Shown here one piece after another: positions 12,604-19,109 of a stretch of DNA of 19,109 bases. The notes beneath the pieces are model-generated. The model was not told where the DNA came from. It searched no databases and saw only the letters and a list, made by a program, of their open reading frames with translations. Every line of letters starts with the position of its first letter. Position 1 is the first letter of the stretch. The stretch lies in contig QHBV01000146.1 of NCBI GenBank assembly GCA_003244035.1, positions 14,230 through 33,338 on the forward strand. The letters are read 5' to 3'. This DNA is from Solirubrobacterales bacterium (GTDB taxonomy: Bacteria > Actinomycetota > Thermoleophilia > Solirubrobacterales > Solirubrobacteraceae). Position numbers and translations under genes: made by a program.

Positions 12604-13482
12604 ATGAGCTATCGCCGACGCGCGAGCCCGCTGCACGCCGCCAGGGCCGGCGCCGGCTGCGCCTACTGCCTGGCGCTCGCGTGCGCCGCGCTGATGCTCG
12701 ACAATCCCCTCGCGCTCGGCGCCGTGACGGTCGCGATCCTCGCCGCCGGCCTCGGCGCACGTGTCGGGCACGAACTGCGGCGCGCGATGCTGCTCGCGCT
12801 CCCGCTGGGGTTGATGATCGCGCTCGTCAACGCGCTGGTGACGCGCGACGGGCTGACGGTGATCGTGCGCCTCGGCGACCTACCGCTGCTCGGCCACAGC
12901 GACATCACGGCCGAGGCGAGCGCATTCGGCGCGATCCTGGGACTGAGGGCGGTCGTCCTGATCCTGTGCGGGGCGTTGTACACCGCCGCAATCGACCCGG
13001 ACGAAGTCCTGCGGCTGTTCCGCCGCGTCTCGTTTCGCTCGGCGCTGACGGCGACGCTCGCGACGCGGATGGTGCCGGTACTCGCGAGGGACTCGAGGCG
13101 GCTCGCCGATGCGCAGCGCTGCCGTCCGGGCCCTGCGCCCTCCCGGCTGGCGCTGATGCGTGCAGCCAGCGCCGGCGTGCTCGATCGCGCCCTCGACGTG
13201 GCGGCCGCGCTCGAGGTACGGGGATACGGCGCCGCCCGGCGACCGCCCCGAACGCGCCGGCCCTACTCGCGCCACGATCTGGGCTTCGGGGCGTCGGCGG
13301 CTTGTGTGATGGCGATCGCGATTGGCTCCCGCGTCGCCGGCCTGGCGCCGTTCGCCGCGTATCCATCGCTGCACGCGCCGGTGAACGTGGGTGTGGTGGC
13401 AGTCGCGATCGCCCTGCCGGCCTGCGCGCTGGCGCCGTTCGCCGATCGCCGGGGAGTCGGGCCGCGGGGGACCGCACGATGA
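12604..13482 (+). CDS. ecfT: ECF transporter transmembrane subunit EcfT (CbiQ family)
   Basis: A 292-residue membrane protein and scaffold of an energy-coupling factor importer, linking the substrate-binding S component to the ATPases. Hydrophobic helices lie at about residues 17-52, 60-78, 104-130, 228-249 and 260-280. Between them is a long cytosolic region with two coupling segments, DPDEVLRLFRRVSFRS (131-146) and ALDVAAALEVRGYG (196-209). The second is the A-x-x-x-R-G signature that contacts the ATPase grooves in CbiQ/EcfT proteins (Ala201 to Arg206-Gly207). The size is slightly above the usual 250-270 residues. Its stop overlaps the ATPase start as ATGA, so the two subunits are translationally coupled. 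The riboswitch upstream indicates a corrinoid transporter. Confidence 0.88.
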   Translation: MSYRRRASPLHAARAGAGCAYCLALACAALMLDNPLALGAVTVAILAAGLGARVGHELRRAMLLALPLGLMIALVNALVTRDGLTVIVRLGDLPLLGHSDITAEASAFGAILGLRAVVLILCGALYTAAIDPDEVLRLFRRVSFRSALTATLATRMVPVLARDSRRLADAQRCRPGPAPSRLALMRAASAGVLDRALDVAAALEVRGYGAARRPPRTRRPYSRHDLGFGASAACVMAIAIGSRVAGLAPFAAYPSLHAPVNVGVVAVAIALPACALAPFADRRGVGPRGTAR

Positions 13483-15131
13483 CCGTGCTCGCGCTGGAGC
13501 GGGTCACCTACCGCTATCCCGGCGCCGCTGGGCCGGCGCTCCACCACGTCACGCTGGAGCTCGAACCGGGCGAGGTGGTAGTGGTCGCGGGCGCTTCGGG
13601 CTCGGGCAAGTCGACGCTGCTCAAGGCGGCCAGCGGACTCGTGCCGCACTTTCACGGCGGCGAGCTCGCGGGGCGGGTGACGGTCGCCGGCATGGATACG
13701 CGGAAATATGGGCCGGGAGAGCTGGCGATGGAGGTCGGGACGCTGTTCCAGGACCCCGAGACGCAGATCGTGATGGGGACCGTGCGGGCCGAGCTGGCGT
13801 TCGGGCTCGAGAACCGGGGGCTCGCCGGCCCGGCGGTCGCCCGTGGGGTCGAGGAGGCGGCGCTCGCGCTCGGGATCGCGCAGCTGCTCGATCGCCCCAC
13901 CGGCCAGCTCTCGGGCGGGGAGCTGCAGCGGGTGGCGCTGGGGGCAGCGCTCGCGGGCCGCCCGCGGCTGCTCGTCCTCGACGAGCCCACCTCGCAGCTC
14001 GATCCGGTCGCCGGCGATGAGCTGATCGCGATGCTGCGGCGCCTGAACGAGGACTTCGATACGACGGTGCTGCTGGCCGAGCACCGGCTCGAGCGGTGCC
14101 TGGCGGGCGCCGACCGGGTGATCGCCTTGGTCGAGGGGCGGGTCGCCTGCGACGCCCCGCCGGCGGAGTTCCTGGAGTGGGCGGCCCGGGGAGCCAGTGA
14201 GCTCCAGACGCCGGGAGCGCGCCTGCTCCGGGGAGTCGGGCTGCGACCCGCTCCCGGCGTCAAGGCGGCTCGTGCTGCCCTGCGCAAACACGGCCTCCTT
14301 CCGGGCCTGGACGATCGAAGTCGCGCTATACGCGATCAGGATCGTCCAGGGCCCCGGCCGGCGCGTCACGGCTCGGTCGACCCGCCCGCGCTCGAGCTCA
14401 AAGGCGTCTGGCACGAGCTCCGCGACGGGCCGGCGATCCTCCGTGGCGTCTCGCTCAGGATCGCGCCCGGCGAAAGGGTCGCGCTGATGGGGCGCAACGG
14501 CGCCGGCAAGTCGACCCTGCTGCGCCACGCGGCGGGGCTGATGGCGCCCACGCGCGGGCGCGTCAAGACGGCTGGCCGGGTCGCGCTGCTGCTGCAGAAC
14601 CCGACCGACTACCTGATCCACGAAACGGTGGCGCAGGAGGCCTCGCCGAGCGCCCTCGCCCGCGCCGGCCTCGAAGACCCCGCCCGGCTCGCCGGGCGCC
14701 ATCCCCGCGAGCTGTCCGTGGGCGAGAAACAGCGCGTCGCGCTCGCGATCGTGCTCGATCAGGGCGGCGAGAACACGGACGGTGACGGTGACCCGCCCGC
14801 TGTCGTATGCCTCGATGAGCCAACCCGGGGGCTGGATCGGCGCGCTAAGGAAGGGCTGGCCCGGCTGCTGGGCGAGCTAGATGCCGCGGTGCTCGTCGCC
14901 ACGCACGACCCCGAGCTGGCGGCGGCGTTCGCCCACCGGGTGGTGCTGCTTGCCGACGGCGCGGTGATTGCGGACGGCCCGGTCGCAGAGGTGCTCGCCG
15001 GCGGGACGTACTTCGCCACCGAGACCGCCCGGATCCTCGGCGGCGCCGGCGGCGCGCTCACACCTGAGCAGGGGATGTCCGCGATCGAGCAGCAGACTCG
15101 ACCGAGGCAAGGGCAAAAGGCGCTGGTATGA
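13479..15131 (+). CDS. Fused double ATPase of an ECF transporter (EcfA-EcfA')
   Basis: A 550-residue protein with two complete ABC ATPase domains, replacing the separate EcfA and EcfA' that power ECF importers. Domain 1 (1-245) has Walker A GASGSGKST (38-46), Q-loop Gln81, signature LSGGE (144-148), Walker B LLVLDEPTS (164-172) and switch His202. Domain 2 (302-520) has Walker A GRNGAGKST (338-346), Q-loop Gln373, signature LSVGEKQ (412-418), Walker B VVCLDEPTR (442-450) and His476. Both sites look competent. Domain 2 carries an acidic insertion, GGENTDGDGDP (about 429-439), just before Walker B. The inter-domain linker (about 255-300) is polar and its DNA forms a large imperfect palindrome. 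The start ATG lies in the ATGA overlap with ecfT, and the end overlaps the S component gene the same way. Confidence 0.92.
   Translation: MTVLALERVTYRYPGAAGPALHHVTLELEPGEVVVVAGASGSGKSTLLKAASGLVPHFHGGELAGRVTVAGMDTRKYGPGELAMEVGTLFQDPETQIVMGTVRAELAFGLENRGLAGPAVARGVEEAALALGIAQLLDRPTGQLSGGELQRVALGAALAGRPRLLVLDEPTSQLDPVAGDELIAMLRRLNEDFDTTVLLAEHRLERCLAGADRVIALVEGRVACDAPPAEFLEWAARGASELQTPGARLLRGVGLRPAPGVKAARAALRKHGLLPGLDDRSRAIRDQDRPGPRPARHGSVDPPALELKGVWHELRDGPAILRGVSLRIAPGERVALMGRNGAGKSTLLRHAAGLMAPTRGRVKTAGRVALLLQNPTDYLIHETVAQEASPSALARAGLEDPARLAGRHPRELSVGEKQRVALAIVLDQGGENTDGDGDPPAVVCLDEPTRGLDRRAKEGLARLLGELDAAVLVATHDPELAAAFAHRVVLLADGAVIADGPVAEVLAGGTYFATETARILGGAGGALTPEQGMSAIEQQTRPRQGQKALV
14306..14350. 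repeat. Imperfect palindrome in the ATPase linker
   Basis: CCTGGACGATC (14306-14316) is the exact reverse complement of GATCGTCCAGG (14340-14350). Inside it, TCGCG (14321-14325) pairs with CGCGA (14331-14335) around the loop CTATA, with a four-base internal mismatch on each side. Flanking GGG/CCC bases may extend it. It falls exactly between the two ATPase halves, encoding about residues 276-291. Confidence 0.7.
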
Positions 15132-16849
15132 GCTGGCAGCTCGCGGCCTTCGGGGTCCTGGCGCTCGCGCTGGCCGGCGGCTTTGCGTGGTACGAGCGCG
15201 CCCGCCCGGACGCGCGAATCGTCGCGCTCGTAGCGACGCTCGCCGCCTTCGCCGCGCTCGGCCGGATCGCGTTCGCGGCGCTGCCGAACGTCAAGCCGAC
15301 CACCGACATCGTGCTGATCTCCGGGTACGCGCTCGGCGGCGCACCCGGATTCGCGGTCGGCGCGCTCGCCGGGCTCAGCTCGAACTTCTTCTTCGGCCAG
15401 GGTCCATGGACGCCCTGGCAGATGGCCGCGTGGGGCGCGACCGGGATAATCGGAGCGGGGCTGGCGCTGCTCACCAAGGGCCGGATCGGCCGCTGGCCGC
15501 TGGCGATAGCCTGCGCCCTCGTGGGCTACGCGTTCACTGCCGTGCAGGACTTCGGCGACTGGGTCACCTTCAGCGACCACAGTGCCCGGCAGCTCGCCGT
15601 CTACGTCGCCAGGGGGGCGAGCTTCGACCTCGTCCACGCCGGCGGCTGCCTGCTGTTCGCGCTCGCGTTCGGGCCCGCGCTGATGCGCTCGATCCAGCGC
15701 TTCGCCCGCAGGCTGCAGGTAACCTGGCGCCCCGCGGACGCAAGGGTCGCCGCGATCGTCGCGCTGGCCTGCGCGATCGGCGCCGCCGGCGCGTGCACAG
15801 TCGCGCCGGCGGCGGCACACGCCGCGAGCACCCCCGCCGGGTATCTGCTCGCGGCGCAGAACGGGGATGGGGGGTTCGGGCAGGCCCCCGGCTCGCCTTC
15901 CCTGCAACTGCCGTCCGGCTGGGCGGCGCTCGGACTCGCCGCCGCCGGCTACAACCCCCGGGATGTCGGCAACGGCGGCGCGAGCCTACTCGCATACGAG
16001 CAGGCGACCATCCGCTCGCTCTCCGACGCCGGCGCGCTCGAGCGCACGATCCTCGTCGCCCACGCCGCGGGCGCCTCGGCGCAGAGCTTCGGCGCTCACG
16101 ACCTGGTGGCGGCGTTGCAGGGCGACATCCGCTCTGACGGATCGGTGTCCGACCAGGTCAACCTGACCACCTTCGCGTTGCTCGCGCTGCGCGCGGCGGG
16201 TGTCGCGCCCGCCCGCGGCACGCTCTCCTGGCTGGCGCGCCAGCAGAACGCGGACGGCGGCTTCAGCTCCAGCCCCGGCGGCGGCACCAGCGACGTCGAT
16301 GACACCGGCGCGGCGCTGGAGGCGCTCGCGCCGGCGGGCCGCCCGACCCCCCGCGCGGTCGCGTACCTCCGCGCCCAACAGAACGCGGACGGCGGCTTCC
16401 CGGCCCAGCCGGGCGCCGAGTCCAACGCCCAGTCGACCGCGTGGGCAGTTCAGGGGCTGCTGGCGGCGGGCGTCGACCCCGGCTCGCTGCGCCGCGGCTC
16501 GCCACTTGGTTACCTGCGCTCGCTGATCGCCGCCGATGGCCACGTGCGGTACTCGCGCAGCTCCGACCAGACGCCGGTGTGGGTCACCGGCGACGCGCTG
16601 ATGGCGCTCGCGGGTAAGCCGCTGCCGATCGCGCCGGTGCCGCAAGGGGCCGGAGGGCACCCGGCGGGGCGGCGCGGCGGCGCAGGCAGCGGAGGCAGGG
16701 GGGCCCACTCGGGCCGTGCGCGCCGGGCGGCGCACGGCCGCGCGGGCAACAGGACGCGCGACCGGCGCCCTGCGTCGATGCTTCAGCGCCTCGCCGCCGA
16801 CGCCGGCCTCACGACCGCGCTCCTGCTCGCGCCCGTCGGTCTCGGCTGA
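15128..16849 (+). CDS. ECF S component fused to an exported alpha/alpha-barrel (transcobalamin-like) domain
   Basis: A 573-residue fusion. Residues 1-190 are a six-helix ECF substrate-binding subunit, with the characteristic LPNVKPTTDIVLISGYALG, AGLSSNFFFGQGPWTPWQMA (81-100) and AWGATGIIGAGL. Residues 205-232 add a seventh hydrophobic segment that ends like a signal peptide (APAAAHA before ASTP), which would put the rest outside the cell. Residues 237-495 hold repeats of the squalene-cyclase/prenyltransferase type, the alpha6/alpha6 barrel shared with intrinsic factor and transcobalamin: AAQNGDGGFGQ (242), RQQNADGGFSS (371) and AQQNADGGFPA (416). Between them come helices such as NLTTFALLALRAAGVAPA. 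The tail (503-555) is Gly/Arg-rich, ending in a short hydrophobic stretch. The riboswitch and DUF4430 neighbours point to B12. Terpene cyclase activity is unlikely: no DxDD-type catalytic motif is seen. ATGA overlap with the ATPase gene. Confidence 0.85.
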   Translation: MSWQLAAFGVLALALAGGFAWYERARPDARIVALVATLAAFAALGRIAFAALPNVKPTTDIVLISGYALGGAPGFAVGALAGLSSNFFFGQGPWTPWQMAAWGATGIIGAGLALLTKGRIGRWPLAIACALVGYAFTAVQDFGDWVTFSDHSARQLAVYVARGASFDLVHAGGCLLFALAFGPALMRSIQRFARRLQVTWRPADARVAAIVALACAIGAAGACTVAPAAAHAASTPAGYLLAAQNGDGGFGQAPGSPSLQLPSGWAALGLAAAGYNPRDVGNGGASLLAYEQATIRSLSDAGALERTILVAHAAGASAQSFGAHDLVAALQGDIRSDGSVSDQVNLTTFALLALRAAGVAPARGTLSWLARQQNADGGFSSSPGGGTSDVDDTGAALEALAPAGRPTPRAVAYLRAQQNADGGFPAQPGAESNAQSTAWAVQGLLAAGVDPGSLRRGSPLGYLRSLIAADGHVRYSRSSDQTPVWVTGDALMALAGKPLPIAPVPQGAGGHPAGRRGGAGSGGRGAHSGRARRAAHGRAGNRTRDRRPASMLQRLAADAGLTTALLLAPVGLG

Positions 16850-16864
16850 CGCCGCTGGCTTCGA

Positions 16865-16870
16865 TAGGCT
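16865..16870 (+). promoter_or_regulatory. Candidate -10 box (TAGGCT) of the transhydrogenase operon
   Basis: TAGGCT ends 10 bases before the ATG at 16881, in the 31-base gap after the ECF operon. The same hexamer precedes the kinase gene at 4490, and the bases that follow are also alike (TGGCGGCG there, CTGGCGCCGC here). A nearly leaderless transcript is inferred. Confidence 0.4.
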
Positions 16871-16880
16871 CTGGCGCCGC

Positions 16881-18032
16881 ATGAGGATCGGGGTGCCAGC
16901 GGAGACGGCTGAGGGGGAGCGCCGGGTGGCGCTCGTGCCGGAGGTCGTGGGGAAGCTGAGCGACCAGGGCCACGAGGTCGCGGTCGAGCGCAGCGCCGGG
17001 GCAGGCGCGCTGATCCCCGACGAGCAGTATGAGCAGGCCGGCGCGAGCATGACCGACGACCCGTGGGATGCGCAGGTCATGGTCAAGGTCGCGCCGCCGA
17101 CCGGCGAGGAGACCGGGCGCCTGGACCGCGACACGGTGCTGATCGGGTTTCTGCAACCCCTGACCAACGGTGAGGGCATCAGGGCGATCGCGAAGACCGG
17201 GGCGACCAGCTTCGCGCTCGAGGCGGTGCCCAGGATCAGCCGCGCGCAGTCGATGGACGCGCTCTCAAGCCAGGCGAACATCTCCGGCTACCGCTCGGCG
17301 CTGATCGGCGCGCAGGAGCTCGGCCGCTTCTATCCGATGCTGATGACCGCGGCGGGGACGATCCGCCCGGCGACCGTGCTCGTGCTCGGGGCGGGTGTCG
17401 CCGGACTACAGGCGATCGCCACCGCGCGCCGGCTCGGGGCGGTGGTTCAGGGCTTCGACGTCCGCTCGGCGGTCAAGGAGCAGGTGGAGTCGCTCGGCGC
17501 GCACTTCCTCGAGTTCGACCTCGGGGGCGAGGAACTGGAGGGCGCAGGCGGATACGCGAAGGAGCTCACGGCAGAGCAACAGGCACGCCAGCAGGAGCTG
17601 ATGGCAGAGGCGATCGGCAAGGTCGACGTGGTGATCACGACCGCACTGGTCCCCGGCCGGCGCGCCCCGATCCTCGTGACCGAGGCGGCGGTGGAGAAGA
17701 TGAAGCCGGGCTCGGTGATCGTCGACCTCGCCGGCGAGGCGGGGGGCAACTGTGAGCTCTCAGAGCCGGGACAGACCGTGATCCGCCACGATGTCAAGAT
17801 CCTCGCGCCGCTGAACGTTCCGAGCACGATGGCCGAGCACGCCTCGCAGCTGTACGCGCGCAACATCCAGGCGCTGCTGGGACTGATGATCTCCGAGGAG
17901 GGCGAGCTGCAGCTCGACTTCGAGGACGATGTGATCGCCGGCGCGTGCATCACGCGGGATGGGAAGATCGTCCACGAGGCCGCCAGGGAGGCCGCGGCGG
18001 CCGCGATCGCCGCACGATCGGCACGCAGATGA
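16881..18032 (+). CDS. pntA: NAD(P) transhydrogenase subunit alpha part 1 (NAD-binding, PntAA)
   Basis: A 383-residue soluble NAD(H)-binding subunit (domain I) of the proton-translocating Re/Si-specific transhydrogenase, which reduces NADP with NADH using proton motive force. It begins MRIGVPAETAEGERRVAL, the standard alpha subunit start. It has SRAQSMDALSSQANISGY (120-137), a family signature, and a Rossmann GAGVAG (170-175) followed by FDVRSAVKEQVESLGA. VIVDLAGEAGGNCE (279-292) and PLNVPSTMAEHASQLYARN (310-328) complete the domain. The ATG at 16881 is the homologous start; a longer upstream reading frame overlaps the S component tail and is not protein-like. This is the split form, with alpha divided into PntAA and PntAB. 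ATGA overlap with the next gene. Confidence 0.95.
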   Translation: MRIGVPAETAEGERRVALVPEVVGKLSDQGHEVAVERSAGAGALIPDEQYEQAGASMTDDPWDAQVMVKVAPPTGEETGRLDRDTVLIGFLQPLTNGEGIRAIAKTGATSFALEAVPRISRAQSMDALSSQANISGYRSALIGAQELGRFYPMLMTAAGTIRPATVLVLGAGVAGLQAIATARRLGAVVQGFDVRSAVKEQVESLGAHFLEFDLGGEELEGAGGYAKELTAEQQARQQELMAEAIGKVDVVITTALVPGRRAPILVTEAAVEKMKPGSVIVDLAGEAGGNCELSEPGQTVIRHDVKILAPLNVPSTMAEHASQLYARNIQALLGLMISEEGELQLDFEDDVIAGACITRDGKIVHEAAREAAAAAIAARSARR

Positions 18033-18427
18033 GCACGATCACCGAGATCGCGATCCTCGTGCTCGCGGCGTTCGTCGGCTTCGAGGTGATCTCGAAGGTG
18101 CCCAACACGCTGCACACGCCGCTGATGTCGGGCACCAACGCGATCCACGGAATCGTGCTGCTCGGAGGGCTGCTGACGATCGCCGCCTCGAGCGGCGTGC
18201 TCGAGAAGGTGCTGCTGGTGATCGCGATCATGTTCGGGACGATCAACATCGTCGGCGGGTTCCTCGTCACCGACCGAATGCTGGGGATGTTCAAGAAGAA
18301 GCCCGAGCCGACGGCTGAAGCTGAGCCTGAGCCCGAGGGGGGCACCGCCGGCGAAGCCGGTGGTCCGAAGGCCGAGGCTGAGCCGGAGCCGGACCCACCG
18401 GCCGGAGCCGAAGGCGGAGGCCAGTAG
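18029..18427 (+). CDS. pntAB: NAD(P) transhydrogenase subunit alpha part 2 (membrane, PntAB)
   Basis: A 132-residue membrane subunit forming part of the proton channel (domain II). Three hydrophobic helices cover residues about 4-20, 39-56 and 58-81. The conserved run FEVISKVPNTLHTPLMSGTN (18-37) and HGIV, then TINIVGGFLVTDRMLGMF (71-88), are diagnostic. The usual length is about 95-110 residues. Here a tail from about residue 91 is rich in Glu, Pro and Ala, with AEAEPEPE and AEAEPEPD as two near copies. This tail would lie in the cytosol and is not part of the catalytic fold. The start is coupled to PntAA by ATGA; the stop is 4 bases before pntB. Confidence 0.93.
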   Translation: MSTITEIAILVLAAFVGFEVISKVPNTLHTPLMSGTNAIHGIVLLGGLLTIAASSGVLEKVLLVIAIMFGTINIVGGFLVTDRMLGMFKKKPEPTAEAEPEPEGGTAGEAGGPKAEAEPEPDPPAGAEGGGQ

Positions 18428-18431
18428 ATAG

Positions 18432-19109
18432 ATGCTGGTCCCGGCGGTCTTCCTGCAGGACCCGAACTTCACCGACGCGCTCTACATCGTCGCGTTCGCG
18501 CTGTTCATCTATGGGATGAGCGGGCTGACGGGGCCGCGCACCGCGGTGCGCGGCAACAAGATCGCGGCCGGGGGGATGGCGCTCGCATTCGTGGCCACGC
18601 TGCTCCAGCGCCACGCCCTGCACGGCTCGAGCACGCCATGGCTGATCGCGCTCGGGATCGTGCTCGGGGCGGCGGTCGGGGTCCCCGCGGCACGCAACGT
18701 GAAGATGACCCAGATGCCGCAGATGGTCGCCATGTTCAACGGCGTCGGCGGGGGCGCGGTGGCGCTGATCGCCTGGGTCGAGTACCGCCACCACTACTTC
18801 GGCGCTTACCCGGCCAAGGCGGAGATCCCCTCGCTGTTCGCGGCGATCGTCGGCTCGATCTCTTTCTGGGGGTCGAACATCGCCTTCGCCAAGCTGCAGG
18901 AGCTGCTGCCGGGCCGCCCGCTCAAGCTCCCCGGCCAGGCGCTGGTAAACCTCGCGTTGCTGCTCGTGTGCGTTGCCAGCGCGGTCGCGCTGGCCGCCGG
19001 GACGCACTCGCAGGCGCTGTTCGTGCTCGGGATCCTGGTTGCGGCGGCGATCCTCGGCAACATGGTCGTGCTGCCGATTGGCGGCGCGGACATGCCGGTG
19101 GTGATCTCG
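18432..19109 (+). CDS. pntB: NAD(P) transhydrogenase subunit beta (PntB), 3' truncated by the window
   Basis: Translation from ATG at 18432 stays open to the right edge, giving 226 residues of a protein that is normally about 460. It begins MLVPAVFLQDPNFTDALYIV. It then shows GMSGLTGPRTAVRGNKIAAG (29-48), followed by AARNVKMTQMPQMVAMFNGVGGGA (about 86-109) and SFWGSNIAFAKLQELLPGRP, all core signatures of the beta subunit membrane domain. At the edge it reads GNMVVLPIGGADMPVVIS, just before the conserved end of domain II. The NADP-binding domain III lies outside the window. GGAGG at 18416-18420, 11 bases upstream inside the pntAB tail, serves as ribosome site. With the two preceding genes it forms the complete operon. 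Confidence 0.95.
   Translation, partial: MLVPAVFLQDPNFTDALYIVAFALFIYGMSGLTGPRTAVRGNKIAAGGMALAFVATLLQRHALHGSSTPWLIALGIVLGAAVGVPAARNVKMTQMPQMVAMFNGVGGGAVALIAWVEYRHHYFGAYPAKAEIPSLFAAIVGSISFWGSNIAFAKLQELLPGRPLKLPGQALVNLALLLVCVASAVALAAGTHSQALFVLGILVAAAILGNMVVLPIGGADMPVVIS

Noticed and set aside
13263..14702. A 479-codon minus-strand frame opposite ecfT and the ATPase gene
   Set aside because: It lies antisense to Walker A, Walker B and signature motifs on the plus strand; no protein-like features.
15128..16849. Annotation of the barrel domain as a squalene-hopene cyclase or prenyltransferase enzyme
   Set aside because: The repeats are shared by the fold in general. No catalytic DxDD motif is visible, the domain is exported behind a membrane importer, and the operon is under a B12 riboswitch.
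16716..16880. Longer start for PntAA overlapping the S component gene
   Set aside because: Homologs begin MRIGVPxE, exactly at 16881. The upstream part is an out-of-frame reading of the barrel protein tail.
1..19109. Mobile elements, CRISPR arrays or attachment sites
   Set aside because: No transposase or integrase coding, no direct repeats with regular spacers and no terminal inverted repeats with target duplications were seen. Base composition is uniform.

Overview
This 19.1 kb window is a GC-rich, densely packed bacterial chromosome segment. The gene content is a cobalamin riboswitch, an ECF transporter, a three-subunit transhydrogenase and APC permeases with cytosolic tails. Together with the TANNNT-type -10 boxes placed just before start codons and the ATGA gene overlaps, it points to a high-GC actinobacterium. 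A Thermoleophilia-like lineage (Solirubrobacter/Conexibacter type) is my guess from sequence style, not something I could test. I found no rRNA, tRNA, insertion sequence, phage gene or CRISPR array.

Region 1 (1-8573) is a permease and two-component block. It holds the C-terminal end of one APC-superfamily permease, a 63-residue membrane protein, two APC permeases in tandem, a short KdpD-like sensor kinase, a KdpE-like response regulator and a third APC permease. All three complete permeases carry a C-terminal domain resembling universal stress proteins (USP). The response regulator appears to start at CTG inside a CTGA overlap with the kinase stop. The regulator pair lying among these transporters suggests ion or osmolyte homeostasis, but the substrates are not visible.

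Region 2 (8604-10653) holds a 195-residue protein I do not recognise, closed by a 13-bp perfect hairpin, then a PAP2-type membrane phosphatase. Convergent to the phosphatase is a PduO-type cobalamin adenosyltransferase. A 9-bp perfect stem contains the stop codons of both convergent genes.

Region 3 (10690-16849) is the most interesting part: a cobalamin-riboswitch-controlled operon of five genes. The riboswitch is followed by two exported proteins with DUF4430 (transcobalamin beta-domain-like) modules, one secreted and one a lipoprotein. Then come an EcfT membrane subunit, a fused double ATPase, and an ECF S component fused to an exported alpha/alpha-barrel with QNxDGGF repeats. Animal transcobalamin and intrinsic factor consist of an alpha/alpha barrel plus a DUF4430-like beta domain. 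This operon encodes both halves on separate surface proteins around an ECF importer. I infer a surface B12 capture and import machine, with the divergent adenosyltransferase activating the imported corrinoid.

Region 4 (16881-19109) is the proton-translocating NAD(P) transhydrogenase, pntAA-pntAB-pntB, with pntB running off the right edge.
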